Shown one piece after another: positions 33,461 to 43,890 of a DNA stretch of 64,000 nt. A program made the translations under genes and the position numbers. The notes under the pieces are model-generated. The model did not search any database. It was not told where the DNA came from and saw only the letters and a program-made list of their open reading frames with translations. The stretch's first letter is position 1. Each line of letters opens with the position of its first letter. Where the stretch lies: assembly GCF_016808335.1 (NCBI RefSeq), contig NC_053145.1:496001-560000 (forward strand), written 5' to 3'. This stretch comes from Panicum virgatum. Its lineage: Eukaryota > Streptophyta > Magnoliopsida > Poales > Poaceae.

Positions 33461-35211
33461 ATGAGTACAACAGAGGCTCCAGAAGCGACCGATCAGACCG
33501 TTTGTGCCAACCGGTCAGACCAGTCCAGTCCTGTTCGGCGCACAGGGCAGACTGGTCAGACTGGACCCCCCGACCGGTCAGACCGGTCCAACGCAGAATG
33601 GCTGCAACAGAGGCTAGATCAATATCGGGCGCGTATGAACGATATGTGTGAAGCTATTGAAGACTCTGATGATCTAGACAAGCTGGGCCAAGGGTTTACT
33701 TCAGCCGATCCTTTAGAAAAGGTAGACATTGGTGATGAAACTATTTCTAGGCCGATCTTTGTAAACAAAAATTTATCGGTTGAATATAAATCCGATTTGG
33801 TTAATTTGTTGAAAGAATATGTTGATTGTTTTGCTTGGGAGTATCATGAAATACTTGGTTTAAGTCATGATCTTGTTGAACATTGTTTACCGATTAAAGC
33901 CAGTTTTAGACCTTATAAGCAACCGGTTAGGCATTTCAATCCTATTATTTATGACCGAATTAAAGTTGAAATTAATCGTTTACTTGATGTTGGATTTATT
34001 CGGTCTTGTCGTTATGCTGATTGGATCTCTAATATTGTGCCCGTTGAGAAAAAGGATTCAGGGAAAATTAGAGTGTGCATTGATTTTAGATATCTTAACA
34101 AAGCTACTCCCAAAGATGAATATCCTATGTCTATAGCCGATATGTTGATCAATGAGGCCTCCGGACATCGTGTTATTAGTTTTTTGATGGTAATGCCGGT
34201 TACAATCAAATATTTATGGCCGAAGAAGATATATCTGAAATGGCCTTTAGATGTCCGGGATTTATCGGCTTGTTTGAGTGGGTTGTTATGACTTTTGGTT
34301 TGAAAAATGCGGGTGCTACTTATCAAAGAGCTATGAATTTGATCTTTCATGATTTGCTTGGTGTCATCTTGGAAGTGTACATTGATGATATTGTCATTAA
34401 ATCGGCTAGTTTGGATCATCATTTAGCCGATTTGAAACTTGCTCTTGAGAGGATGCGCCGATATGGTTTGAAAATGAATCCACTCAAATGTGCTTTTAGA
34501 GTATCGGCTGGAAAGTTTTTTGGCTTGATTATTCATGAGAAGGGAGTAGAGATTGATCCTAAGAGAATTGAAGCTATGAAAAAGGTTGATGCTCCTACAT
34601 TCTTGGGCAAGATAAATTTCTTAAGAAGGTTTATATCTAACTTGTCCGGGAAGATCGATGCTTTTACTCCTATTCTTCGGTTAAAAGATGAAACCAAATT
34701 TACTTGGGGGGCAAAACAGCAAGAAGCGTTTGAGAAGATCAAGATTTATTTGTCTTCACCACCCGTGCTCAAAGTGCTTAGGAGAGGAGTACATTTCATA
34801 CTTTATGTTGCTGCTGAAGACAATGTTATTGGGGCTGTTTTGACTCAAGAGTCTGAAGGGAAGGAGTACATCATTACATATTTAAGCCGACGACTTATTG
34901 ATGCAGAAACAAGGTATACATTTATTGAGAAGTTATATTTGTCTCTTTATTATGCTTATACCAAATTGAGGCATTACCTACTATCTAGTGCTTGCATAGT
35001 AGTATGCCAAACCAATGTGATCAAACATATATTACAAAAGCCGATTTTGAGTGGTCGAATCGGCAAGTGGGCTTATGCTTTGGTTGAATATGATTTGGCT
35101 TATGAATCTTTAAAATCTATGAGAGGCCAAATTGTAGCGAATTTTATTATTGAGCATCGGATTAATGACAAGCATGATCTAGAAGTCGGTTATATTACTT
35201 ACACACCATGA
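33461..35211 (+). pseudogene. Element 1 reverse transcriptase and first RNase H
   Basis: The palm motifs are DVGFIRSCRYADWISNIVPV and RVCIDFRYLNKATPKDEYPM, then a one-base loss near 34186 breaks the FMDGN motif. The frame from 34216 carries MTFGLKNAGATYQRAMN, the catalytic VYIDDIVIKS (about 34375-34404) and the thumb. The RNase H that follows (34700-35170) reads LYVAAEDNVIGAVLTQE and VCQTNVIKHIL, where active gypsy enzymes have Asp residues (YTDAS, YTDH). It is therefore a degenerate connection-type domain, as usual in Tat. TGA at 35209-35211 replaces the Trp before LYFDGS. Confidence 0.85.
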
Positions 35212-35640
35212 AAGTTGTACTTTGATGGATCAGTTTGTGATGATGGTCAAGGAATTGGTGTTGTTCTTATTTCTCCGAGTGGTGCTGTTTTTGAATTTTC
35301 AAACCGATTGAAAGAGGAATGCACAAATAACCAAGTTGAGTATGAAGCGCTTCTATTTGGCTTGGAATTTTCAAACCGATTGAAAGAGGAATGCACAAAT
35401 AACCATGGGCGTGAAGAATGTTAAAGCCTTTGGAGATTCTCTTCTGGTGGTGCAGCAAGTATCCAAGGTATGCCAATGTTATAATGGTTCTCTAAATGTC
35501 TATCTTGATAAATGCCTTGATATTATTTCTTCCTTCGTTGAATTTATTATTAAACATATTCTGAGGGAAGAGAAAGGAAAGGCAAACATTCTGGCTCAGC
35601 AAGCATCTGGCTATAATGCTACGAAAAAATATTTCAACAT
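35212..35640 (+). pseudogene. Element 1 second (archaeal-type) RNase H, internally duplicated
   Basis: Starts KLYFDGSVCDDGQGIGVVL, the first catalytic Asp of the additional RNase H found in Tat elements. NNQVEYEALLFGLE supplies the Glu. A 41-bp block (35293-35333) is repeated at 35365-35405 with a 72-bp offset, which puts a second FSNRLKEECTNN in place of the helix and ends the frame at 35424. The C-terminal part (GVKNVKAFGDSLLVVQQVS, with the next Asp) resumes from 35405 in another frame. Confidence 0.8.
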
Positions 35641-37084
35641 TCGCAAGCCGATGCAAACGAAAGCTGAGTTTCAGGTTCTGGACGCACCGGTCCGACCGGT
35701 CAGTGAGACCGGTCTGACCATCCAGACCGGTCTGACTGGTCAAGAGATCGGTCTGACCGGTGATGCTGCTGTTGGTTCTGGTTCGGCCAAAAAGGATGAT
35801 TCAGTTGTCTCGGCCGAAGTCCAGGATTGGACGGTCCCTCTTATATCATATTTGAGAGATCCTGGTCGTGGTGCAGAGAGAAATATTCGGCATTTGGCTT
35901 TCAAGTATGTTTTAATTGACGATGAGCTTTATCGTCGAACTGCCGAAGATTTGCTTCTCAAATGTTTAGACTCGGATCAGGCTCGAATTTCTATGGGTGA
36001 AGTTCATGAAGGCATTTGTGGTACTCATCAATCGGCTCCCAAGATAAAGTGGTTACTCAGAAGAGCCGGTTTTTATTGGCCCACCATGATGTCCGATTGT
36101 TTTAAGTACTACAAAGGATGTGAAGAATGTCAGCGGTTTGGTGATTTGCAGTTGGTGCCTGCTGCGTTGATGCATCCTATTATTAAACCATGGCCGTTCC
36201 GAGGTTGGGGGTTGGATTTTATTGGACAAATTAATCCTCCAACTTCAAAGGGGCATCGCTTAGTGTTGGTTGCTACGGATTACTTTACTAAGTGGACCGA
36301 AGCAGTTCCTTTGAAGAATATGACACATAAGGAGGTAATTGAGTTTATTACTGAGCATATTATTCATAGATTCGGCATTCCACAAACTTTGACAATGGAT
36401 CAAGGTTCTTCATTTATATCAAAAGAGGTGCGTGCCTTTGCCGAATCTTACAAGATTAAGTTGCTCAATTCATCTCCATACTATGCTCAGGCCAATGAAC
36501 AGGCCGAGTCAAGTAATAAGATTTTGATCAAACTTGTCAAGAAGAAGATAGAAGAAAATCCTAGGAAGTGGCATGAAGTGTTATCTGAAGCATTGTGGGC
36601 TCATCATATATCTAGACATGGTGCTACTAAGGTTACTCCTTTTGAGCTCGTGTATGGTCAAGAGGCCATTTTACCTGTTGAGGTAAATCTGGACGCTTAT
36701 AGACTAGCGAAACAAAATGACCTTTTTGTTGTTGATTACCATAATTTGATGATGGATAATATTGATGAGGTGACTAACAACCGTTTGAAGGCTTTGAAGG
36801 AAATTGAGAAGGACAAGCTTCGGGTGGCTAGAGCTTACAACAAGAAGGTAAAGTTTAAATCTTTTCAGGTTAGAGATCTGGTTTGGTAGACAATTTTGCC
36901 TCTTGGGATGAAAAGCAACAAGTTTGGCAAATGGTCGTCAAGTTGGGAGGGTCCATACAAGATTATCAAGGTTGTCTCCGGTAATTCATATATGATGGAG
37001 ACGGTGCAAGGTGAGCATCTACCTAGAGCTATCAATGGGAGATACTTGAAGAAATTCTACCCCAGCATGTGGCAAAGTGCGTGA
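35641..37084 (+). pseudogene. Element 1 integrase
   Basis: An ACCGGTC-repeat linker (35685-35762) precedes the zinc-binding domain (VHEGICGTHQS...CFKYYKGCEEC, about 36000-36130). The core has LDFIGQINPP, LTMDQGSSF and EQAESSNK, so the D, D, E triad is present, although the usual NGQAE reads NEQAE. The C-terminal GKWSSSWEGPYKI domain ends KFYPSMWQSA at 37084. One TAG (36887-36889, after DLVW) interrupts it. Element 5 integrase aligns over the whole core. Confidence 0.85.
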
Positions 37085-37200
37085 AGATGAAGATGGCCGG
37101 TATTAGATATCACCCTTAGTTTTATTTTAGACTTGTATGCTCTATGTAAAACGCGTACATCAGATTAGTTCTTACTTTTTGGCTTGTGAAACGCACCAAA

Positions 37201-37214
37201 AAGCAAGGGGGGCA
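37201..37214 (+). other. Element 1 polypurine tract
   Basis: aagcaaggggggca lies two bases upstream of the 3' LTR start (37217), the normal place for plus-strand priming. Confidence 0.75.
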
Positions 37215-37216
37215 TA

Positions 37217-37655
37217 TGTTGACAGCCAGATTTGGCAGCTCAGAGGTAGACCGGTCTGACCGGTTGGGCCGACCAGTCAGACCGGTCTGTCTAGTTTTAG
37301 TCCGAGTATGAGTTGTTTTATTTGTGGAAACTTTGTATAATCCGACTTGGAGAAGGGACACGACTTTCCCGGCCTATAAATATAAAGGCTAAGGCCAATT
37401 GAGGTATTCCCAATCGAATCAATACAAAATACATCTACTTTTTGTTCCACTCAAACTCTAGCTTTTCCAAACCCTAATTTGCAGTTCTTCTCGCATCCCG
37501 GCGACGTTTGAAGGCGTTCTGAGTGGCCTTGCCGACTTCAGGGCAACCCTAGCTGCGCGAGCTCCGACAGAGTCCCTCCCGAGCTCGCGTTCCTAGGTCT
37601 ACATGGCGTTCTGCACCCAACCGGTCAGACCGGTCGGCGGAACCAGTCAGACCGG
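37217..37655 (+). repeat. Element 1 3' LTR, left segment
   Basis: TGTTGACAGCC... matches the 5' LTR from 16146. It is broken at 37655 by Element 2. The remaining piece is 62696-62786. Confidence 0.92.
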
Positions 37656-40174
37656 TGAAGCGTCCCCTCATAAGAGGTGACTAAAATGTGATATAAATAT
37701 CAGTCCCAGAAGGCTGATACACATTTATTACATCAGAGCTTATTACCCACCTTAGCTAGACTTGACTAGCCACCACGGGATCCACCAAGGGGTCATCGAC
37801 CTATCACCGAGGTTTAATCGGGGCACAAGTCACACAGAGCTTATCCCTTCTCCTTGATCACCCGTTGCTCCCAGCTCTCCTGATGGCTATCAGACTAACT
37901 AGTGGGGTTTATGCTAAGCCGTTGCCACATACAACGGTCGAGTGGTTTGCATGATAGTTGAGTCAGGCAAGATGACACATCAACTCGGTCCTTAATTGTG
38001 ACGAGATGGATATCTCCCAACCTTGCTCAACCACACAGGTACGAGTGCACCATTTGGCGTCCCACACAGGAATCACCATCCATCTCATCTATGCATGTCT
38101 TTCGTTTATTTTTCAAAAATCTTGTTTTTCCCATTTTGACACTCACGCTTTTCTTTGTTTTAAAAACATCTCATAATAATATTTGAAGTGCAAGGAGTAA
38201 CCGGGTCCTAAGCGCTCTAGCAGGGTTTATCATCCAAACAGAGTAAATCATATTCAGAGATAAACCTAGGTTATCAAGGAATGGTCAAAGCAATCAAGGG
38301 GTGGCTATCCAACCATGTTTTTAGCAATCAAAGCATATGCAATTTTGTAAAACAGGCCAATAGGTTGTATTTATAAAACTGGGACAAAATATGCATAAAA
38401 GGATGAGATTGAACTTGCCTATCTCAAAGCCTTCCGGGAAGTCCTGATCAAGGTACAGTCCTTCGGGTTCAGGGTTGCGGTACTAGTCCTCGCACACTTG
38501 CTCACGGTACTGCTCCTCGACGGGTTCTTCCTCGTTCACACCGTGATCTACGGCGCACACAAACAAGCACACTATAAAGAAAAGTAAATAATGGTTTTAC
38601 TGTTGAGCTGGAATCAGGAAGAATTAAGATATGGAGATAGGAGTAATATTTTTGGGTGGTCCTCTAATGGTACAGCCAAAATTATGTTAGAACTGGCGTG
38701 GTAAAGTATTGGGGCAAACGGAGGATCTTTGGCGCATGAACTGATAAGTCAAAGAGGTGTTTAGGCGCTAAACGGGGGTTCAGGGGCTTCTTTGTAAATA
38801 TTCTCGGGAGTGAAAGGACTTAAATAGAATTTTGGAAAATGTTCGAGCAACTCTGGAAATGGGCAGGGGTTTATTTAGAATTAATTCTATGTGGGAGGGT
38901 TATTTCCTAAATAGGGGAAACATGGAGGGCTTCTTTGGAAAGAACTTAGAGAGAGGGGGAGGACTCATAAAAAATAAGGAAGGAAAGGAGGGGCCTAAGG
39001 GCAAAATAGCCCTTTCTTCCTCCTCCCTCCCGTGAAACAGAGGAGGGGGGTAGGGCACCGGCGGTAGCCCTCGCCGGCGGCCTAGGGCGCGCCGACGGCC
39101 GGTGCTATGGGGAAAAGCGAGAGGGAGGCGCGGGGATTCCATCCCCCCGCTCACCTCGAGCGGAGATGGAGCGAGGAGGCCGGGCCATGGCGGCGGGCGG
39201 CTCCGGCGTGTGTGGCGGCGGTGCTGTGGATGTGGGGAGGGGGCGCATGGTGGTGAGTGAGGAGCCGGGGGTCGAGGAGATCCTATCCCTGCCCTCACCT
39301 TGGGCAGAGAAGCAGCGAGGGGGTGTGGCCATGGTGGCCGGCGGAGGTGAGTGGCGGCGGCTATGGTGGCGGCACTGCAGGGCCAGGGAGGGGGTGAGCG
39401 GTGGCGGGTGAGCTCATGGAGGTGGTGGGCGGTGCAGCGGGCCTATTTATAGGCCGGGCGAGGCGAAGGGAAGGGCGGGGCGCGGTGCAGGCCGGCCGGC
39501 GAGCTCGGCGACTATTAATGGAGCTTGGAACTGGCGTGGTGTCGCTGAGCGGCGGCGCGATTCTCAGCGGTGGTACAGGATGACGAGACGGCTCGTGCAA
39601 GGCCGAGCGGCACGCCGCGTATCCTGGGTACGCGTGGAGCACGTGAGCGCATAGGGCGCCGCGCGTGCCGCGCATGGGAGCACAAGCAGCGACCGGCGGC
39701 AATGGCGGGGCGCCGTGCGTGGCTCTGCTCGCGGGCGGCGCAAGAGCTCGGTCGTCGAGGCGGGCAAGCGGGGTACGGCGGTGCGGCGGGATGGCAGGGG
39801 CGGTGGCCAATGGTGGCACTGATGGGGGGGCGGCGCCGAGCTGCTCTGCTCGCCCAGTGCATAGGAGAAATGAGACAAGGAAGGAGAAGGAAAAAGAAAA
39901 AGAAAAGGAGAAAAAGAAAAAAAGGAGAAGGAAAAGAAAAAGAAGAGAGAGGGGCGTCGGCGCGATTCGCGGCGGCGGTCGGCCATGCGCGCACTGCGGC
40001 GTCCGGTCAGACAGCGACTCATGCGGAACGAGGAGAAGAGAGAGATGGAACAGTGATTGGTACTGGTGTCGGGACGGTGGATAGCCGGGAAAGATTCAAG
40101 CTTCGGTGATGAAAATATTTTGAAAAATATTTTTAGCAAGTTATTTATTTTGGTGAATTTTTCGGGATGTTACA
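37656..40174 (-). repeat. Element 2 3' LTR (left copy, shortened)
   Basis: 2519 bp. Compared with the right copy it lacks about 0.65 kb (the counterpart of roughly 59620-60305). The GC-rich part (39000-40030) is open in many frames and ends in an aaaaagaaaaag tract; those frames are not genes. Confidence 0.9.
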
Positions 40175-40182
40175 AACCTACC

Positions 40183-41640
40183 TCACTTAAAAGGAATCTC
40201 GTCCTCGAGATTCATCTGGTTTCTAAAGAGATGGGGAAATTCCTTCTTCAGAACATCTTCACGTTCCCACGTACTCCGTGTCTGCTCCATTGCACTCTGC
40301 AAATCCGTACTTCTGAGTTCCTTGTTCTTTTTGCGACAGTGTCTAGAATTTTCTCCGGTAATTCCTGGTATCGCAGGTCTGGCTGCAAGTCTATGGCCTC
40401 CACTGGCACGTGTTCTGTCTCTATTACCCGCAAACACCTTCTTAATTGAGAGACATGGAACACCGGGTGTATATCTGACATTCGTTCTGGTAGTTGGAGT
40501 CGGTAGGCTATTTTTCTGACTTTCTTTAGCACTTGGTATGGTCCAATGTACCGAGGGGCTAACTTTCCGTGTACTTGAAACCTTCGGGTCCCTCGAATAG
40601 GTGAAACCTTAAGATAGACGAAGTCTCCTAGATTGAAACTTATTTCTCATCTTTTCTTGTCCGCGTAGCTCTTCTGTCTGGACTGGGCCGCTTTCAACTT
40701 CTTGCGGATTTCCGCTACTCTTTCTTCTGCTTCCTTTATAAAGGCTGGTCCAACTAATGAACGCTCTCCTACTTCTGACCACATCAGAGGGGTTCTGCAC
40801 TTTCTCCCATAGAGAGCATCAAATGGCGACATGCCTAATCTTGCCTGATAACTGTTGTTGTATGAGAATTCTGCATAGGGTAAACTTTGTTCCCAATCTT
40901 TACCATAGGTAAGAACACATGCCCTTAACATATCCTCCATGATTTGATTCACCCTCTCAGTCTGTCCATCAGTCTGCGGGTGATAGGCCGAACTAAAATC
41001 CAATTTGGTCCCCATGGCCTTATGCAGACTTTTCCAAAACTTGGAGGTGAACTAGGTCCCTCGATGTAAAATGATTCTACTAGGCACACCATGTAGCTTT
41101 ACTATATTATCCACATAGAACTGGGCTAGCTTTTCTCCTCCATAGTTGGTCCGTACGGGTAGGAAGTGAGCGACTTTGGTGAGCCGGTCCACTATTACCC
41201 AAATGGAATCATAACCTTTCTGGGTCTTGGGCAATCCTACCATAAAATCCATTCCTATCTCATCCCATTTCCATACTGGAATAGGTAGGGGTTTTAGTAA
41301 TCCTACTGGCTTCTGGTGCTCAGTCTTGATCCTTTGGCATGTATCGCAATGGGCAACGAACTGGGCAATGTCTGACTTCATTCCATTCCACCAGTACTTT
41401 TATTTTAAATCCAAATACATTTTGTTGGACCCTGGGTGGATAGAATATGCCGAGTTATGGGCCTCGTCCATGATCACTTGCCGAAAGTCCCCTTCTTTGG
41501 GCACACAAATCCTATCCTTATACCACAAGGTTCCCTTATCATCCACATGGAAATCCGGTGCTTTGTTCTCTCCGGTATGTTTGCAGATTTTCATTAAATC
41601 CTTATCCGAACCTCGGGCCTTTCTGATTCTGTCCTCTAGA
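40183..41640 (-). pseudogene. Element 2 integrase with C-terminal chromodomain
   Basis: Zinc domain: DEAHNSAYSIHPGSNKMY, stop, then HCDTCQRIK (41594-41300). Core: IGMDFMVGLP holds the first Asp. The usual second Asp motif reads SRIILHRGT, so that Asp is His, followed by TAG at 41051-41053. The Glu region HPQTDGQTERVNQ is intact at about 40970. Another stop (TGA) lies near 40650, and a frameshift near 40270. The chromodomain (EKILDTVAKRTRNSEVRICRVQW ... TWEREDVLKKEFP, about 40410-40220) would direct insertion to particular histone marks in active relatives. The His substitution should abolish integrase activity. Confidence 0.85.
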
Positions 41641-41645
41641 GTGGG

Positions 41646-43158
41646 CTAGACGTTCAGCATGTGGCTGGAGCCTCGAGGGACAATGTTCACATTCAATCGT
41701 GCCATTTCCTCTCGCAGATGGGCATCCCTGGGTCCATAAGGTTTCCGGCTTAATGAATCTGCTACCACGTTAGTTTTACCAGGGTGGTAATGAATTTCCA
41801 CATTATAATCCTTGACCAATTCTAACCATTTTCTATGTCGGAGGTTCAGATCTGGTTGGGTGAAGATATACTTCAGGCTCTTATGATCCGTGTATATCTC
41901 ACAGTTGTTTCCATTCAGGAAGTGCCTCCAAATTTTGAGGGCATGCACTACGGCTGCCAACTCCAAATCATGTGTCGGGTAATTCTGCTCATAAGGCTTG
42001 AGCTGACGAGAAGCATATGCCACTACTTTCCCATCTTGCATAAGGACACATCCTAATCCTTGTCGCGATGCATCACAATAGATGACAAAGTCCCAATGAA
42101 TGTCCGGTAGGGTTAGCACTGGGGCGGTCGTCAACCTTTTCTTCAATTCTTGGAAGCTCCTTTCACAAGACTTGGTCCAGGTGAATTTCTTATACTTTCT
42201 GAGTAATTCTGTCATGGGCCAGGCTATCTTGAAAAATCCTTCGATGAATCTCCGATAATACCCAGCTAATCCAAGAAAGCTTATGATTTCACTAACATTG
42301 GTCGGTTGCTGCCAATTGGAAACTGCCTCAATTTTCTCAGGGTCCACTGCTACTCCTTCTACGGTCAAAATATGACCAAGAAAAGCTACTTTCTCAAGCC
42401 AGAATTCACACTTGCTGAATTTGGCATATAGCTTATGTGCTCTTAGCTTTTCCAGAACCACTCTAAGGTGTTGTTCGTGCTCTTGCGCACTTTTGGAGTA
42501 GATGAGTATGTCGTCAATAAAGACTACGACAAACTTATCTAACTCATCCATAAACACCTTATTCATGAGATTCATGAAATAAGCAGGTGCATTGGTGAGT
42601 CCAAAAGACATCACCGTAAGCTCAAACTGCCCATAACGGGTGACAAAGGCCGTCTTCGGGATGTCACTTTCCTTAATCTTGAGTTGATGATATCCCGATC
42701 TTAGATCAATCTTGGAGAAATACTTGGCTCCTCTTAGTTGATAAAAAAGATCATCAATCCTGGGCAGAGGATACTTATTCTTGATGGTGACTTCATTCAG
42801 TGCACGATAATCTACACAAATCCTCATACTCCCGTCCTTCTTCTTGACAAATAGGACTGGGGCTCCCCATGGGGATGAACTAGGTCTGATAAAACACTTT
42901 GTTGTAACTCTTCTAGTTGTTCTTCAGCTCTGCTAGTTCTGAGATTGCCATCTTATAGGGTCTCTTGGCTATGGGAGAGGTCCCTGGGACAAGGTCAGTG
43001 GAGAACTCTATGTCCCGATCTGGTGGCATTCTAGGGAGTTCGTCGGGGAAAATATCGGGGTATTCATTCACAACTGGAACTCCTTCTAAGGTTTTCACAT
43101 CCATACTGAAAGCCATTGGGTCTGGTCCACTTCCCCGAGTATGGCAGGTCACTGGCAT
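41646..43158 (-). pseudogene. Element 2 reverse transcriptase and RNase H
   Basis: N-terminal linker 43158-42913 (EYPDIFPDELPRMPPDR, IAKRPYKMA) ends in a stop and a frameshift before the RT frame 42827-41646. That frame is complete: [52 protein letters not shown], the catalytic [10 protein letters not shown] and the thumb [12 protein letters not shown]. RNase H keeps its Asp and Glu: [43 protein letters not shown]. This is the best-preserved coding segment of the nested block. Confidence 0.9.
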
Positions 43159-43224
43159 CCCATCTGAGTTGGTTAGGTGTACTACCTTGTCAGCACAACC
43201 TATGAGGCCATTGTGTTGGCTTAA

Positions 43225-43890
43225 TCAGTCAATTCCAAGGTTCACATCTATTCCCTTAGACCTAAGTACTACTAGGCCTGCTAGGAATTCTATCCCACTT
43301 AAATTGATCCTTACCCGTAAACAACCTAGTTGACACTTGATGTCACCTCCAGGCGTCCGAGTTAATAGGGGTGTTTTTAGTAGCACCGTAGGTATTTTAT
43401 GCTTATCCACGAAGCTTGACGATATGAATGAGTGTGATGCTCCAGAATCAAATAATATTGTTGCCAGAGTTGAGCTGACTAGAAACTCACCAAGTACCAC
43501 TCCTTACGCACCCTGAGCCTCCTGCGCGTTTATGTGGTTGACGCGGGCTCATCCATAAGGCTGCTGGTTGTGGTTGTTGCCCTTGTTGTTGCTGCCGACG
43601 GGGACACGGTTGGCTCCGGATACAGGTGGCCTAGGCCCATTCACCGAGTTAGAGAAGGCTGATGCAGCAGCTTGTTCTTGGCATATGGGCAGTTGGCAAT
43701 GTAACGCCCTGTCTCACGGCAGTTGAAACAGGCCCTAGCATTGTTGGTGGTGGTGGTGACTTGGCTGGCATTGCTCTGCGGGGCTTTCATGGTGTTCTGG
43801 CTCCTGAACTATGTGTTAGGGGCCTAGGTCACCTGAGACTGGGTCCTATACTACATTGGGGCCTGAGATCTTAGTGCAGTATAGCTGGAG
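43225..43890 (-). pseudogene. Element 2 gag zinc knuckle and protease
   Basis: On the minus strand at about 43731-43690 the knuckle reads CFNCRETGRYIANC. The His of the CCHC motif (CX2CX4HX4C) is Arg here, which should destroy zinc binding. The protease frame 43500-43225 has the active-site loop LFDSGASHSFIS and LAGLVVLRSKGIDVNLG; the following G-D-W-L type end is broken. The right edge at 43890 is the solo-LTR insertion; the rest of gag lies beyond it at 47818. Confidence 0.8.
43886..43890. other. Target-site duplication of the 3.9-kb solo LTR (left copy)
   Basis: tggag is repeated at 47818-47822, directly after the LTR end. Confidence 0.9.

Noticed and set aside
39361..40139. Many open frames up to 191 residues in the left LTR of Element 2
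   Set aside because: The region is inside an LTR, open in several frames on both strands, and low in complexity (aaaaagaaaaag, GC-rich).
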